DNA from: Siniperca chuatsi
Taxonomy: Eukaryota > Chordata > Actinopteri > Centrarchiformes > Sinipercidae
Assembly: GCF_020085105.1 (NCBI RefSeq)
Contig: NC_058042.1
Coordinates: 28,539,501 to 28,603,500 of the forward strand
DNA length: 64,000 nt
Reading direction: 5' to 3'
The position numbers and the translations under genes are program-made. Positions 22,977-34,970 of the stretch are shown piece by piece (position 1 is the first letter of the stretch; each line of letters starts with the position of its first letter). Below the pieces are notes generated by a model. It did no database searches, was not told the DNA's origin, and saw only the letters and a list, made by a program, of their open reading frames with translations.

Positions 22977-25900
22977 ATGATTAAAGCCATCTTGATATTT
23001 AACAACCACGGGAAACCGCGGCTGATCAGATTCTATCAGTATTTTGTAAGTATTTTTGGGGTTGCTGTTCAAAACATTAGCATTTTTCTACCGCTGTGTC
23101 GGATTAGCTTTGGTCAACTTAATAAAAACATAATCATCCGCACCACAAATACCAAGGTCTCGATCGGTGTGTGTTGTCTAAAATGTTGGTCAATAACCAA
23201 GTTACAACTTACAAATGGCGTTAGCTGATGCTAGCTTGCAATGGTGTAGCATGGGGGGAGCAAAGCAACAAACCACATAGCTTATCCAGCCACTTTTCAG
23301 TTTCAGTTCCCTCCTATTCAGGCAAACTTCTCTTTATAGCATATTTTAAGAATGTACACCTCCCTTAGCAGTACGGGTGGAATTTAGTCGTAGGTATGAT
23401 TTCGCAGAGATAAAACGCGTAACCTTTTATGCTTTGTACAAATACATTGTAACTACTTGCTTATTGGCCTACTTAGCTAGTAATCACTGACTAGACGATT
23501 GACGACCTGTTCTGTTCCCTTCACGTCCTAGCTTATAGCTGCAGGTAAAAATTGGCCTACGTCTTTCACAAAGAACAATGAAGCGAATGTGAACATTAGG
23601 GATCATTAATAATAAGTCCGCCCCAGTAAGTGTTGCTTAGGTAGATACTGTTACAGGTTTGCGTGATGGTTATGGTAATGAAATAAGTCAGCGGTCACAC
23701 TTCAACATGACAGAGGCATTTGGATCACTGTACTTTGTGATGTGACAGAACTGATTTGTTGGGAGATTCACAAGTAACCAGATACGGTGGCTATCAAGGA
23801 TCTCATCTTAAACATCAGCCCTTTTCTATGATGTAATAATATATTTGTACCTGTTATCTATGAGTGGGGATTTCAGAATGCATGAAAGGCCTTCTACTCT
23901 ATCAGCCACCTAAATGTTAAAAAATAACTCAAAATGAAGGGTGGAGGGAATTTATTAACCAAACACAGACTTCATTTCCTAGAATGGCTGGCAGTGTGTA
24001 ACATGTTTCCTTGCAGGCGGAGGACATGCAGCAGCAGATAATTCGGGAGACTTTCCATTTGGTGTCTAAAAGAGACGACAATGTCTGCAACTTCTTGGAG
24101 GGTGGAAGGCAAGTATTGCTGTTTGCTATGATTCTGCACGAAAATCATATTTTGACAAGTGAATAACTAAGCATGTATTCATACGATGCGCTACAATCAG
24201 AAAAGCTGCTGCAACTGAAACGTTTGTCGTGATTTTTTTTTTTAATGGAAAGACCAACTTAGTGTGACAGCTGAACACGAGATTACGTACATTTGGAGAC
24301 TTTTAAGTTTATGTTGGCAGAGGCTGAAAGGCAGACCTGTAATTTGAGTTACGATGTGTTATGACATTATGACAAAACTTTAAAGACTGACTACTGTAAA
24401 CCCTGGGCCACGTTTGTGGGCTTCCTCAATTTGGTTTGATGTTGTTACAGAGGCTGACTTCACTCGGCAGCAAAGATGAGCCGTTGTTGAGCAGCTGACT
24501 GCAGATGCAGTAGCATGACTTTAACCATTAGATGGAGGCAAACCCACAACAGTAGACTTGGTCTCAGTCACTTCTTTTCATTTCTCTAATCAACTCATTT
24601 ACATACCTAACTCCAACTATTAATTTTATAGCGTACATTTATTTGTATGACCAAGTTTCATTCCAGCTGTCACAATTACACACATAAAGCTAGACCTGAA
24701 TTTCCTTGTGAAATCACATTTTTAACTTGTTGCAGTCTCATCGGTGGCTCCGACTACAAGCTGATTTACCGGCACTACGCAACCCTCTACTTTGTCTTCT
24801 GTGTGGACTCGTCTGAGAGTGAGCTCGGCATTCTGGACCTGATCCAGGTCAGCTTCTACTTTATTCACTTGCTTCCTAGACATATTTAATGTGTGGTTTT
24901 TGAAGTAAAATCACATCTCCCATTTTTCCACATCACCCTCTGTTTGCTCATACAGTGGTCCAAGCTTGAAAAGAAGACACTCGGCCTCTCCCTTGAGCTG
25001 CTTAACAAGCTCCTTTCCATTACATTATGCTGTATTTGATTCATTTTTAGGAAACAGGGATACATTTTGACCCTTTACCTCCTTACTTGTTGCCTTTAAA
25101 GCTGGTGATCTAGGAAATTAAACTTTACTGTTGATCTCAATGGAAATCTTTCTGGATAAGACCAGTCATGTACTAACAAAATGCAAATGAGGAAACACTG
25201 ATATCACACATACAGGCTGTACAGACAACTCAGTCTAAGTTATCACGAGAAGTGCTGATCCAGTCCTTTTTTTATCAGAGCTGAAATCTGGTTTCACATC
25301 TTTGTTATACCTGTGGGGAAATGTTGTTGTACTTGTGGCAGCACAAAGAGACATAACTCATCCACACATAAAACAGTTAGTGCCCTACAAAGTTAAGCAA
25401 CATCGGTATTAGGCCTGGGAGTAAGTGAGTCAACCTTCTCAGCCCTCCCGCTAATCACTGACATCAATAAAGGAGAATTATGGCATGTGGAATAAAAGAC
25501 AAAAAGCACCTGCTGGATGGTAAAGATTGAAATTCACAGAATAGGGGTGACAGCTTTCTCCTCTACACTCTTGTTCGTCAGTATTACATTGACCAAACCA
25601 ACACAAAAGTAGGAATAACCCGTAAAAGTATCATGTTTGCGGAATCCTTAAAGGTGCTCAGCTTACAGTTTTTGATGACTGATCCCACAGCTTAGACCCA
25701 AATGTTTTATTGATCCACCTACACAGTCTCACTCTTAACTGCCATTGATATTGATATTATATTTAAAATCAGTCACCACCTCTGTAGGTTTAGACATTTT
25801 TAGTAAGAGGCATAAGTCATTGCACCAACCACTGACATCCTGCAGGTTTGGACCATGACCAACATTTGAATGGGTTCACTCTTCTCTACAAACAGGTGTT

Positions 25901-28900
25901 TTATTTGAGAAGGGAAATGTTTGACAGTCCACATCCTCTTCATTGTAGGTGTTTGTGGAAACGCTGGATAAATGCTTTGAAAACGTCTGTGAACTGGACC
26001 TCATATTCCACATGGACAAGGTGAGTGGGGAACGGGGGGGAGCCTTTTCTATCATGGTCATCTTCAAGTGTTTCTTCTGCACGTTGCTACTGTTTGGGCC
26101 TCAGTGTTGAGCTCAGAAGCATGCAAGTAGCTTTGACTTAGACATGGATTAGCCGCACAGTACGACCTGCTGAATTATGCCCCTTTCCAAGTGTCAGAAC
26201 AACCTGCATTGTTGTTTTTAACCAGTGAGACAACAACTCTCCAACAACTCTTGCATGTGATGCTAATTTGCTGTCAATGTAGACTTCACAATAAAAGTAT
26301 TACAAGAAAATTCTCCTTGAACTGTGTAGCAGCTGCAGTAAAAGAGGTTACTCATGAGGTTACTCATTTACTGCTAGTGATTGCCGGTAGATGGTCAACT
26401 TCTACATTAGACAGGGACAGGAACTGGGGGACAGGAACTAGGGGGGGGGGATGAAGGCCTTCAAAGGTTTTGGAAATAGACATATATAGACATGGGTCAT
26501 TGAAAGTGCATGCAATATAATTTGTGCAAGAATAGAAATTTAATATTTTGATATTTGTTTTTTACAACAACATTTGTAACACGGCAGCACAGGTTGAGAA
26601 GTGTTCACACATTCTAGCCTCTCTCTCTTTCTAATTGTTGAGCTTCTGTAAAGCCTGCTTGTTCTCATTAGAAAAGTTCTCAGTGTTGTAACAGTAATTA
26701 ACCTTGATCCGTGTCTCAGACTATGCCGTGTTGGGTCCTTGAATTTGAGGGAATTGGACCTGGAAAGTCCTTGTTGATGAAGAATTTGATGTTTAAGAAG
26801 GTGTGGGAACCATGATTAGAACATTTTCTTTGCCACTATCTGTATATAACACATTTACACACATGTGTATGTAGTTGGCCAAATTCACAGGCAAAAACGC
26901 TTGTGTACAGTGTTTGTACCATGAAACATGTAGCCTGAGGTAACCAGCATCTGTAAGGCTATGGGAACATTTAGACCTTTGCACACCAAGTCTGATATTT
27001 TCATTAAAAAATGTCGAAAGTAACCGCATGTTTACTCCATTATGTTTACTGTACGCGTGCCAACTCCAAAACAGCAGTTTGTTATAAATGGTTTTGTTTT
27101 TCATATTCAATAAAAGGCTCAGATGAGGGGTTTTTTGTATTTATGAATGAGCTGTAGAGAGACATGACCCCGAAGTAATGCGCAGTGTAGTCATGTGTTT
27201 TTGTCTTTCCTATAAAGCCAGCTGCTTTTCAGGAACAGCTGCACTGCTGTAATGGATCCAGTTGTTTTTGGTTTGTGGGCCCTAATATTGTATATCAAAC
27301 TGGGCTCCTGACATTATACAGCAGATATTGAAAGAATAATTCTGCAGCTCTAAAATTCCTCCTCCTCTTAACATTTTCACCTTGGAAGTGAGAGAATCGC
27401 CAGTGCCTGAGTCAAGTCAAGTGTATGTATATAACACATTTCATACGACTCAGTGTGCTTCAAAATAAAAGCAAGCAAGAACAAAAAAGGCAAAAATCAT
27501 GCATGACAAAAACATATATGATAACATATAAGATAAGGAGGTATTACACATATGGAAACATATAAGATAAGATTAAAAAGGTATTATCATTATTATTAAA
27601 AGGGGAATAATAATTATAATAATACTGATTGTATGATAAAAACTTCGCCTGTTAAACATCTAACTAAAAGCTTGCGAAAAAAGACATGTTTTTAGTCTGC
27701 TTTTAAAAGAAGACACTGACCTTAGTTCATGTGGTAAAGAATTCCAGAGAGTAAGAGCGTAATGACTGAAGGCACCATAAGCTGATTTTAGAATTGATCC
27801 TAGGTATAGTGAGGAGACCTTTACTTGATGATCTAAGGAGTCTGTCCGGTGTGTATTCAGTGAGCATGTCAACGATGTAGGAAGGAGCTAAGCCATTCAT
27901 CAATTTAAAAGCAATAAGAAGTATTTTAAAATCAATTCTTTGTTTTACTGGGAGCCAGTGAAGAGAAGTTAAAATAGGAGTGATGTGTTTTAGTTAATAC
28001 TCTGGCTGCAGCATTCTGAATAAGGTGGAGTTTATTTAACATCTGCTTTGTCAGTCCAGCAAAAAAAATTGTTATATGACAGATGTGTAAATGTTGGTAA
28101 ACAACCTTTTCAAGATTTTTTTCCCAGGAATGGAAGGTTTGAGATTGGTCTATTGTGCTCAAAAACAAATGGATCAAGATGAATCTTTCTCAGCAGTGGT
28201 GTTATAAATAGCATGTTTGAGACATGTGGGTCAAGAGCACATGTTACAGAACTTAACTGCTGCACCACTTTTTGTAGTTCACTACATTGAATAAGGGGGA
28301 AGTTGGACAGAGTGCTGGCAACATGGCAACATGGCACTGAGTGGAAGAAGAGTGATCACACCCAGCAGCACAGGAAGCCACAATATTATTCCCAATATTG
28401 GAAATTTTATATTTAAAGAATGAGGCAAATTCATTACATTTCTCTGAAGAGTGGAGCTCAGCAGGTATTGGTCTAAGAGGATTAACCAGTTTATCAATTT
28501 TGCTAAACAGAAACTTAGAATTAAGAATGATTATTTTCAGTAATCATTTAAGAAAAGCAATACTTTCTAGATGTCTTAATTGCTTTGGTATATTTACTGA
28601 GCAGGTCCTTATAGATATTATAATCAACCTGTAATTTGATCTTACGCCACTTGTTTTCATAGGCGCAGTTACATCCATAATTTGTGTCACAGAAAAGTTA
28701 AAATTATCACCAAATTGTCACACAGAGACGAGGTAGACCTAACAGAGTTAGTATATGTAGCAATAAACCTGTCAGATGTGTCTGCACAAATTGAGCGTTT
28801 TTTGACAAATTTTAAACCAGGTACATGTTTGGTCATCCAAGCAACATTGAAATAAAGACAAAAGTGATCTGAAATCCCAACATCTAGCGTGCACCTTGGG

Positions 28901-31900
28901 GTTATGTCAAGGCCTTTAGCAATAACCAGGTCAAGAGTGTGACGCTGATTATGAGTAGGACCGGCAGTGTGCTGTATAAACCCAAAGGTTCATAATGTGT
29001 CAGTAAAAAGATTAGCAAAACAGTCTGTGGCATTATCAGTATGAATGTTAAAATCACCAGAGATAAGGACTGAGTCATATTCAACAGTAATTTTCGATAA
29101 AAGCTCACCAAATTCAGATTAAAAGCCTTTTTTTTTTAGCCTTGGAGGGTGGGAAACTGTGAGCACCAGACAGGGATGTACAGATCTGATTACCAGAGCT
29201 AAATACTCAAAAGTAGAGTAGGAACCCAATGAGACGTTTTTACATGATAAAATATATGAAAAAACAGCTGCAGCACCACCACCCTTCTTGTTAGACCTGG
29301 TACAGTGTGAAAATGAAAAATTAGATGGTGAAACTTCAATCAGTTCTTTCCTACCAGTTTCATCAAGCCAACTCTCAGTAAGGAGAATACAATCAAGCCT
29401 ATAAGATCATATATTTAGTTTTTTTTAGTGAGGGATCTGACATTGAGGAGAGCCACCTTTAAGGAGCTTGCAGAATAAGCAGAATTGTCAACGGTGGCAG
29501 TCAGGCCTAGGATGGCTAGAGTTTTTTGTTTGAGAGTCAGAGCACACAGTGGCAGGACTCACACTGTTAGAACTGGGTGTAACAGTGGGAGGCACAAAGG
29601 TCTCGATTGAGTCTTGCCGTGGTTCATATCAGAATGAGATAAATGCTATAAACTGGATAAAATTAGTAGTTAACTGCTTTGTTCCCTTTCTATTAGGGTG
29701 CACACCATCTGCTCTGTACAGGCTTGAATTAGTCGAAAAGTAATCAAAGTTTGAGATGAAGTCATATCCTGCAGCAGAACAGAAGTTTTTTAACCAGTTG
29801 TGGAGACTGAAGAGTCGACTAAAACGTTCAGAGCTGAAGAGTTGGAATAGGGCCAGACATAAGACACATCTTCTCAGACACTCAGTTGTGTAGCACAGAG
29901 ACTCATGGTCTGTTTGTAATTTACTGGAATTTGTAGCCATGAAGTCATTCGTCCCCATGTGCATTAGAACAATATTGACAGTTGGATGCAGGTCAATGTG
30001 AGTTGGAATGAGTTCAGTTAGGTTGACTACCTTGCCTCCGGAGAGACATTAGGTGATAGCACCAGGGATAGTTAAATGCCTAACAACAGAATCACCTACT
30101 ATCAAAAATTTCCGGATTGCTGCTTACCACACAGCTGTTGTAGACGGCATGTTTTGGTGGAAGCTGGCTCACGGCGCTAACCAGGCTAGCAGCGGTCGTG
30201 CTCAGTGGATCCAGCGGTGCGGCCCCCCCTGGCTGGAGGGACCAAGGCCGTTCAAGGTTTTTTCTTGTAAAGTTTTTTTTCAGATGAGGGATTTTAAAAA
30301 TATTGCAGGCTCCTGTTAGAATGAAGTTCTGTATTGTTCAGGCTACAACAAGACCTTATTTTCTCTCCTGGAGCTAAGCTAGAAGTGTTAGTGGAAACTG
30401 ATCAGACACATCTATGGCCATAGATTGAATCTTCCCAGCAGGAAATTGATGTCATGTGGTGCAGTGGGGTTTGGCCTGAGGAATGTTTCAAGATGAAGCT
30501 TGGAAATATTTCTACTATAAAGAAAACCTTTTCCTTTCAGAAGGCTCTCCTAGCTGGACAACATCGACCAGCATAGCATTGTAATTTTTACACATATGCA
30601 GGATTTTAAAACAAACCTAGTCTGCCATGGTCATATGCAGATTAACACATTACAGATTTATGGTGCTTCACCAGTTTTAATATCTTCCCCTCATGTCACT
30701 TCATGCAGCAGTTTCTGATATAGTCCAATTGTTTTGCAAGGAGAACATTTGGGAATACAGTTTTATGGAAAACTATACCTTACTGATTTCTAAGATGTTC
30801 CAGGCATGATTGTTTCCAGTTGATCATCCTTAACCTCAAAGTAGGTCTGCAATAGAAGACAGTTAATGTTCCCTGAAATATTTTCTGCCCACAGGAATTC
30901 ACAAAGCTAAACTTAAGAGAGAAATTGCAGCTGTCTCCTAGTGAGCTGTGAGTGAGAGCTGCGTTCCAGAGAGGACTGAACTCTTCAGTATTAGATTTTG
31001 CACCTCTCTCATCCCTTCTGTATCATTTGGTATAAAGACACAGAGATGAGCTGAGTTGCAAAACAAGACAGGATTGTAAAGTTCACACCGCTTCATACTG
31101 TTGCATCTGTCTGCATTGTGGATCCTGTTTTTAGTATTGAATTTTCTATCTGTTGGATTTGGCAATGTATCCTAAATGTTGAGTCACAGCAAGTGTGCAA
31201 AGAGACCGGTTTTAATGACTGAATTGACATGTGCAGTGGTGTACAGGCTGTCGCTGTGTATCAACTGCTGTGCTACGTCTGTCTGCAGGTCCATTATATC
31301 TTGCAGGAGGTGGTGATGGGAGGCATGGTGCTGGAGACCAACATGAATGAAATCGTAGCCCAAGTCGAAGTGCAGAACCGCATGGAAAAGTCAGAGGTCA
31401 GTCTGTTAGCCACATTAAAGGACCATGCCAGGGGTTTTTCATGTTTTAGGCCATAGACTACAACTTGTTTTAAACATCCCATTAGTGCTGACAATTTTTT
31501 AATGCGTATCATAGGTTTTTAGATAGATGAATGTGTTACTTTTGCTTCCCAGGCAGCCACACTGGCTACCATTCACTTTACTATTAAAATCAGACTTAGA
31601 GAGTCATCCATCACTGGCACTGTCAGCCTGTTTCAAGACCTCTGAATTGCTGCCCACATCTTGGATTCGTATAGCTATTCGTATAGCTAAAATGTCTGGT
31701 GCCCATTGATGCCTGTTTCCTGTGGTTAAAGAAACAACTGACCAATCAGAGCTTAGTAGGCTTAGTAGCTAAGAATGGGGACGTCAGCTTCCTACATAGC
31801 TAGCTAGATTCAATAAAAAATAACAAAAAAATAAATAAAGATAAGAGTTAATGAGACTGACACAGCTGGAAAAGTTCTTTCAAGTCAACTTATAGAAATA

Positions 31901-33257
31901 ACACTTAAAAGAGTGCTCCATTGATTTAGCATTGCAGTCCTATATCACTGTCGGACTTATGATTGATAGTTTTTTAAAAAGGAATTGATGCAGCGGGACC
32001 AGAGAATCCATGCAATTCTTCTTCCTTGTCAAAACTTGGTGCATTACCCACAATGCAACTCGACCACTGACAGTTCCATCAGAGATTCAGATGCGTTATG
32101 CTAGTAGCTGTTAATGTTGCCTCAAGCCGCTAACCAGAGATTTGGAGCGGGCTTCAGAGGTCTGATAAGCTCACTTCTTTTAAACTTCACAAATATTCTG
32201 ACTTGTAGTCTTCAGCCCCAACCAACGCTGACTCATGTGACATCACTCGAGTCAATTTATCAAACTTTACTCAGCTCCCTCTGGAGCCGCAAAAGGCTAA
32301 AGACACCTTTTTCACATATGCAGCAGTATTCCCCAAGACCTGTAAACAGACTTTGATGTGTAAAATCAGTGGAGTTCCCCTTTAAATCAACGTATTCCTG
32401 TGAAAAACATTAAGTTAACTGATCTAAGCAACTGCTCCCGCAGCTTCCAAGTCAACTAAAAATGACGATTGCAGGACGCATATGTCACTCGATACTGATT
32501 GATTGATAAGGGCAAAACAAATTAAACCCCCTCAACATGAACACAATGTCAGACTGAATGAATGAAATGGCAATTCAGTCAGGCTAACTCACTGTTGCTT
32601 TAATCTCCATATCCTTTTAATTTTGTCGTTTGGTAATGCAATTGAGGGCAGGGGCTGTTTTCCTTTTTGTTGCATTCAAGTGCTTTTCAGAGACTCCTAC
32701 AATGTACCTGAAATTTGAGAATTGGCTGCCAAAAAGCATCACATTCGTATGTTGATTGAAAATGAAACTCTGAAAACAAACAAAACATAAATGTTGTCAA
32801 AAGCTTAGCATAAAGACTGGAAAGGGGGAAACAGCTAACCTGGCTCTGTCCAAAGGTAACAAAATCCACCTACCAGCAACTCTAAAGCTCACTAATTAAC
32901 ACAATGTTGGTCATGCTTTAAAAATGTTTGGCAGTAAAGTATGCTCAGTATGTTGTAAGTGGACTAAACCATGCAAAACCACTGGTACAGAATGGTTACT
33001 TTCATAAAATAATGATAGTAGTCATACAGGAGTTCGCATTATGCCAATAATTTTAAAGATGCTATAATCACATAAGCATTCCTCACACAGTGGCTTTAAA
33101 AGGTGTTTTCCATGTTGTTTTATTTTGACAGGGAGGTCTATCGGCGGCCCCCGCTCGCGCCGTCTCTGCTGTGAAGAACATGAACCTGCCCGAGATTCCC
33201 CGAAACATCAACATCGGAGACATCAATATCAAAGTGCCGAGCCTCTCCCCGTTCTGA
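22977..33257 (+). CDS. ap3s2: AP-3 adaptor complex subunit sigma-3B (complete, 6 exons, 192 aa)
   Basis: The product is the small (sigma) chain of the AP-3 heterotetramer, a peripheral coat complex that sorts cargo from endosomes/TGN to lysosomes and related organelles. Coding exons are 22977-23045, 24017-24108, 24736-24847, 25949-26020, 31289-31396 and 33132-33257 (stop TGA 33255-33257). All joins keep frame and total 192 residues, against 193 in human AP3S2. The longin-like core (about residues 1-140) is near-identical to the vertebrate protein: FNNHGKPRL, NVCNFLEGGSLIGGSDYKL, YFVFCVDSSESELGILDLIQ, VFVETLDKCFENVCELDL. VHYILQEVVMGG and the C-terminal SEGGLSAAPARAVSAV point to AP3S2, since AP3S1 has HNILAEMVMGG and SEAGLAGAPARAV. 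Intron 2 uses a GC donor (AG|GCAAGT at 24107-24114). Intron 4 (5.3 kb) holds a degraded LINE. The start codon is the only one giving the invariant MI.AIL.FNNHGKPR N-terminus. Confidence 0.96.
26021..27409 (+). other. ap3s2 intron 4, left part
   Basis: Non-coding intron sequence between exon 4 and the LINE. It contains a G-rich run at 26442-26451. No gene or recognisable repeat was seen. Confidence 0.6.
27410..30010 (-). mobile_element. Degraded L2-like LINE with SGNH-esterase ORF1, in ap3s2 intron 4
   Basis: Read on the minus strand from 30010 down, the parts occur in proper LINE order. The ORF1 esterase region has HMGTNDF (about 29960-29940) and RADGVHPNRKGTKQL (about 29720-29675). An apurinic-type endonuclease follows with GDFNIHTDNATDC (about 29060) and SDHFC (about 28870). 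Reverse-transcriptase pieces come next with RPISNLPFLGK (about 28150). The distal end has LHLIQNAAARVL (about 28020) and the C-terminal LTLWNSLPHELRSVSSFKSR (about 27760-27690), then a short 3' UTR ending in CTTGACTTGACT near 27410. Frameshifts, stops and a large missing part of the RT core show it is dead. ORF1 with an SGNH esterase is typical of the L2/CR1 group in fish. Confidence 0.85.
31985..32387 (-). repeat. Interspersed repeat family C, copy 1
   Basis: On the minus strand the end reads TTAAAGGGGAACTCCACTGATTTTACACATCAAAGT and continues to a GTGATGTCAC motif. The plus-strand copy at about 57512-57640 has the same order (AAAGGGGTTCTCCACAGATTTTACATGTCAAAGT ... TGTGACATCACCCAG). The class is unknown. 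Confidence 0.6.
32740..32910 (+). repeat. Interspersed repeat family B, copy 1
   Basis: Contains the block GGGGAAACAGCTAACCTGGCTCTGTCCAAAGGTAACAAAATCC.CCTACCAGCA, shared with about 62110-62330 (plus strand) and, reversed, with about 43480-43630. The neighbouring TTGTCAAAAGCTTAGCATAAAGACTGG is also shared with the reversed copy. A dispersed fish repeat; no coding capacity. Confidence 0.65.
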
Positions 33258-34240
33258 ACAGCATTCCAGCTGAGCTCTACAGGGCTGATGTACTACTGAT
33301 GCAGTTCCCCTCCACCCAGTTCTGTTGTTAATACAGGGAAAACTATTTTATATATTATGTATTATGGAACCACGGCAGTTTATTCTCCCCCTCATTCTTT
33401 TCACATGGATGGGAGATAAGCTGTAAGTTATTTTTGAGTTCTACTATATACAATTTACAGATAACGCCAGGATTTGCACAATAATGTAAAGTTTGATTCT
33501 ATAAAGCATCAAGAGTGATATTAATGTCTATGTATTTTCTGCTGTTCTTTTTGTTTTTTATTTATCCTGTTGATTTCCTACTCTTTCCAAAAGAAAAATG
33601 AACTCTGTTGGTCCAGTGCGTATTTTCCTGCACAACTCTTCTAAATCTCTGACATTCATCACCGGTTGTCCTGTCTAACGTTCCCAGTCTAGAGTGAGCT
33701 TTTGGACTCGGCACAGTTCACAGTAATAAGATCCTTTGGCTCTTGCATTGGGCTATAATTACTCAAACACATCTTTATCTCCTGTTCCAAGTGTGTGTTC
33801 ATGTGGACTTGGATTAGACTCCCCTGTTTGGCTCTTGTCACAGTTTATTTTTCCTTCTCGGTAATATATAGTATCTCTGACATCCTTGTGATTTGTGAAT
33901 AATATTATTGTTCTCCTGGGTGCACAGTGTGTTCAGCACGGCAAACGTAAATGATGTTTAGTTCTAGCCAAGTTTGAATGTGCTGTGACTATCTTGCCAA
34001 CATCTGTTCAGAGAGGCAACAGACTAACTTTGACCTTTCTTGGTTCTAAGCGTTTGTATAAAGTGTGTTTGTGTCTTATTGGCTGTACTTAGTGGTCACA
34101 TAGAATCAGCTTCAGACTGTCGTTTAAGATATCTGCTAGAGTTTTACCATTAAGTCCTGTCAAGGAAGGCGAATGTGTCTGTGTCAATGACATTCCATGC
34201 CAAGATAAATTAAATAAATTAAAATGCAAATCCCTGTGGC
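33258..34240 (+). other. Probable ap3s2 3' UTR
   Basis: The sequence after the stop is AT-rich with no open frame of interest. A canonical AATAAA at 34213-34218 is followed by a GT-rich stretch (TGTGGCTGTGCTCTGTTGTG, about 34233-34252), a plausible cleavage site. A second AATAAA at 34965-34970 could serve as a distal site. Confidence 0.5.
34213..34218 (+). terminator. Polyadenylation signal for ap3s2 (proximal)
   Basis: AATAAA about 960 bp after the stop codon, with a GT-rich downstream element within 20-40 bp. Confidence 0.45.
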
Positions 34241-34964
34241 TGTGCTCTGTTGTGCACCAACTCCTTCACAACAACCTGGAGTTTTTCCTCATGTGTCAGC
34301 AGGTAAGCTGAGTCACCAGGCTATGGTCAACTGGCATCATGTGAAACTTCAAACTCAAAATGGTCAGAACACTGTACCTCTGTGGATCATATGCAGTGAC
34401 TTCTTTCTGCTCAACCACAATGAGTTTGCAGTCTTGTTGATACAGCTGCATTCTTTTAGCCCCCCTTCCCACTAATTTAGGGATTGTTTTTTGTTTTTTT
34501 GGAATTGAGCTCCCTCCCTACATCCCTAGAAAAACCTGTGGTAACTCTCACCACCTCCCACCAGATGCAGACTGTGAGTGTTTAACATCAGACAGGATCA
34601 TTCCACCTCAACTTCGGCATCTCATGAAGACTTAAATCAGGGTTTGCAGTGGACATTCAGCTACACAAGGTTAGGTATGTATTGTTTTCCCCATGTTTGG
34701 CATGTTAATTTATCCAACATGCTGCATGCCAAGTCACTCCTTTTGTTGCAAGTTATGTTTTCCTTCACAGCAGCGGTTCTGAAATAGCCTGTGTATTACT
34801 TCACAGCTTTTGGCATCTGGTGCCATGTTGCGCTGCTTCTTTTACAGCAAAGGTTTCTCAGATTTGATCTACATCTGCATTCTTGACTGTTCACAAATGG
34901 CGCATGAATACAGGATAGACAGAATATATCCGCTGTGAAATTATGTTTATAAAAATCAACGCTC

Positions 34965-34970
34965 AATAAA
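34965..34970 (+). terminator. Possible distal polyadenylation signal for ap3s2
   Basis: AATAAA followed about 45 bp later by a T/GT-rich stretch (TTTGTTGCTTGTCTTTCTCTC). Use is unproven. Confidence 0.25.

Larger units (their letters stand above)
31397..33131 (+). other. ap3s2 intron 5 with two interspersed repeats
   Basis: This intron holds a family C repeat (about 31985-32387, minus) and a family B repeat (about 32740-32910, plus). No exon is missing here, because exons 5 and 6 join in frame and match the family end to end. Confidence 0.6.

Noticed and set aside
22977..33257. AP3S1 as an alternative identity
   Set aside because: VHYILQEVVMGG and SEGGLSAAPARAV match AP3S2; AP3S1 differs at these places.
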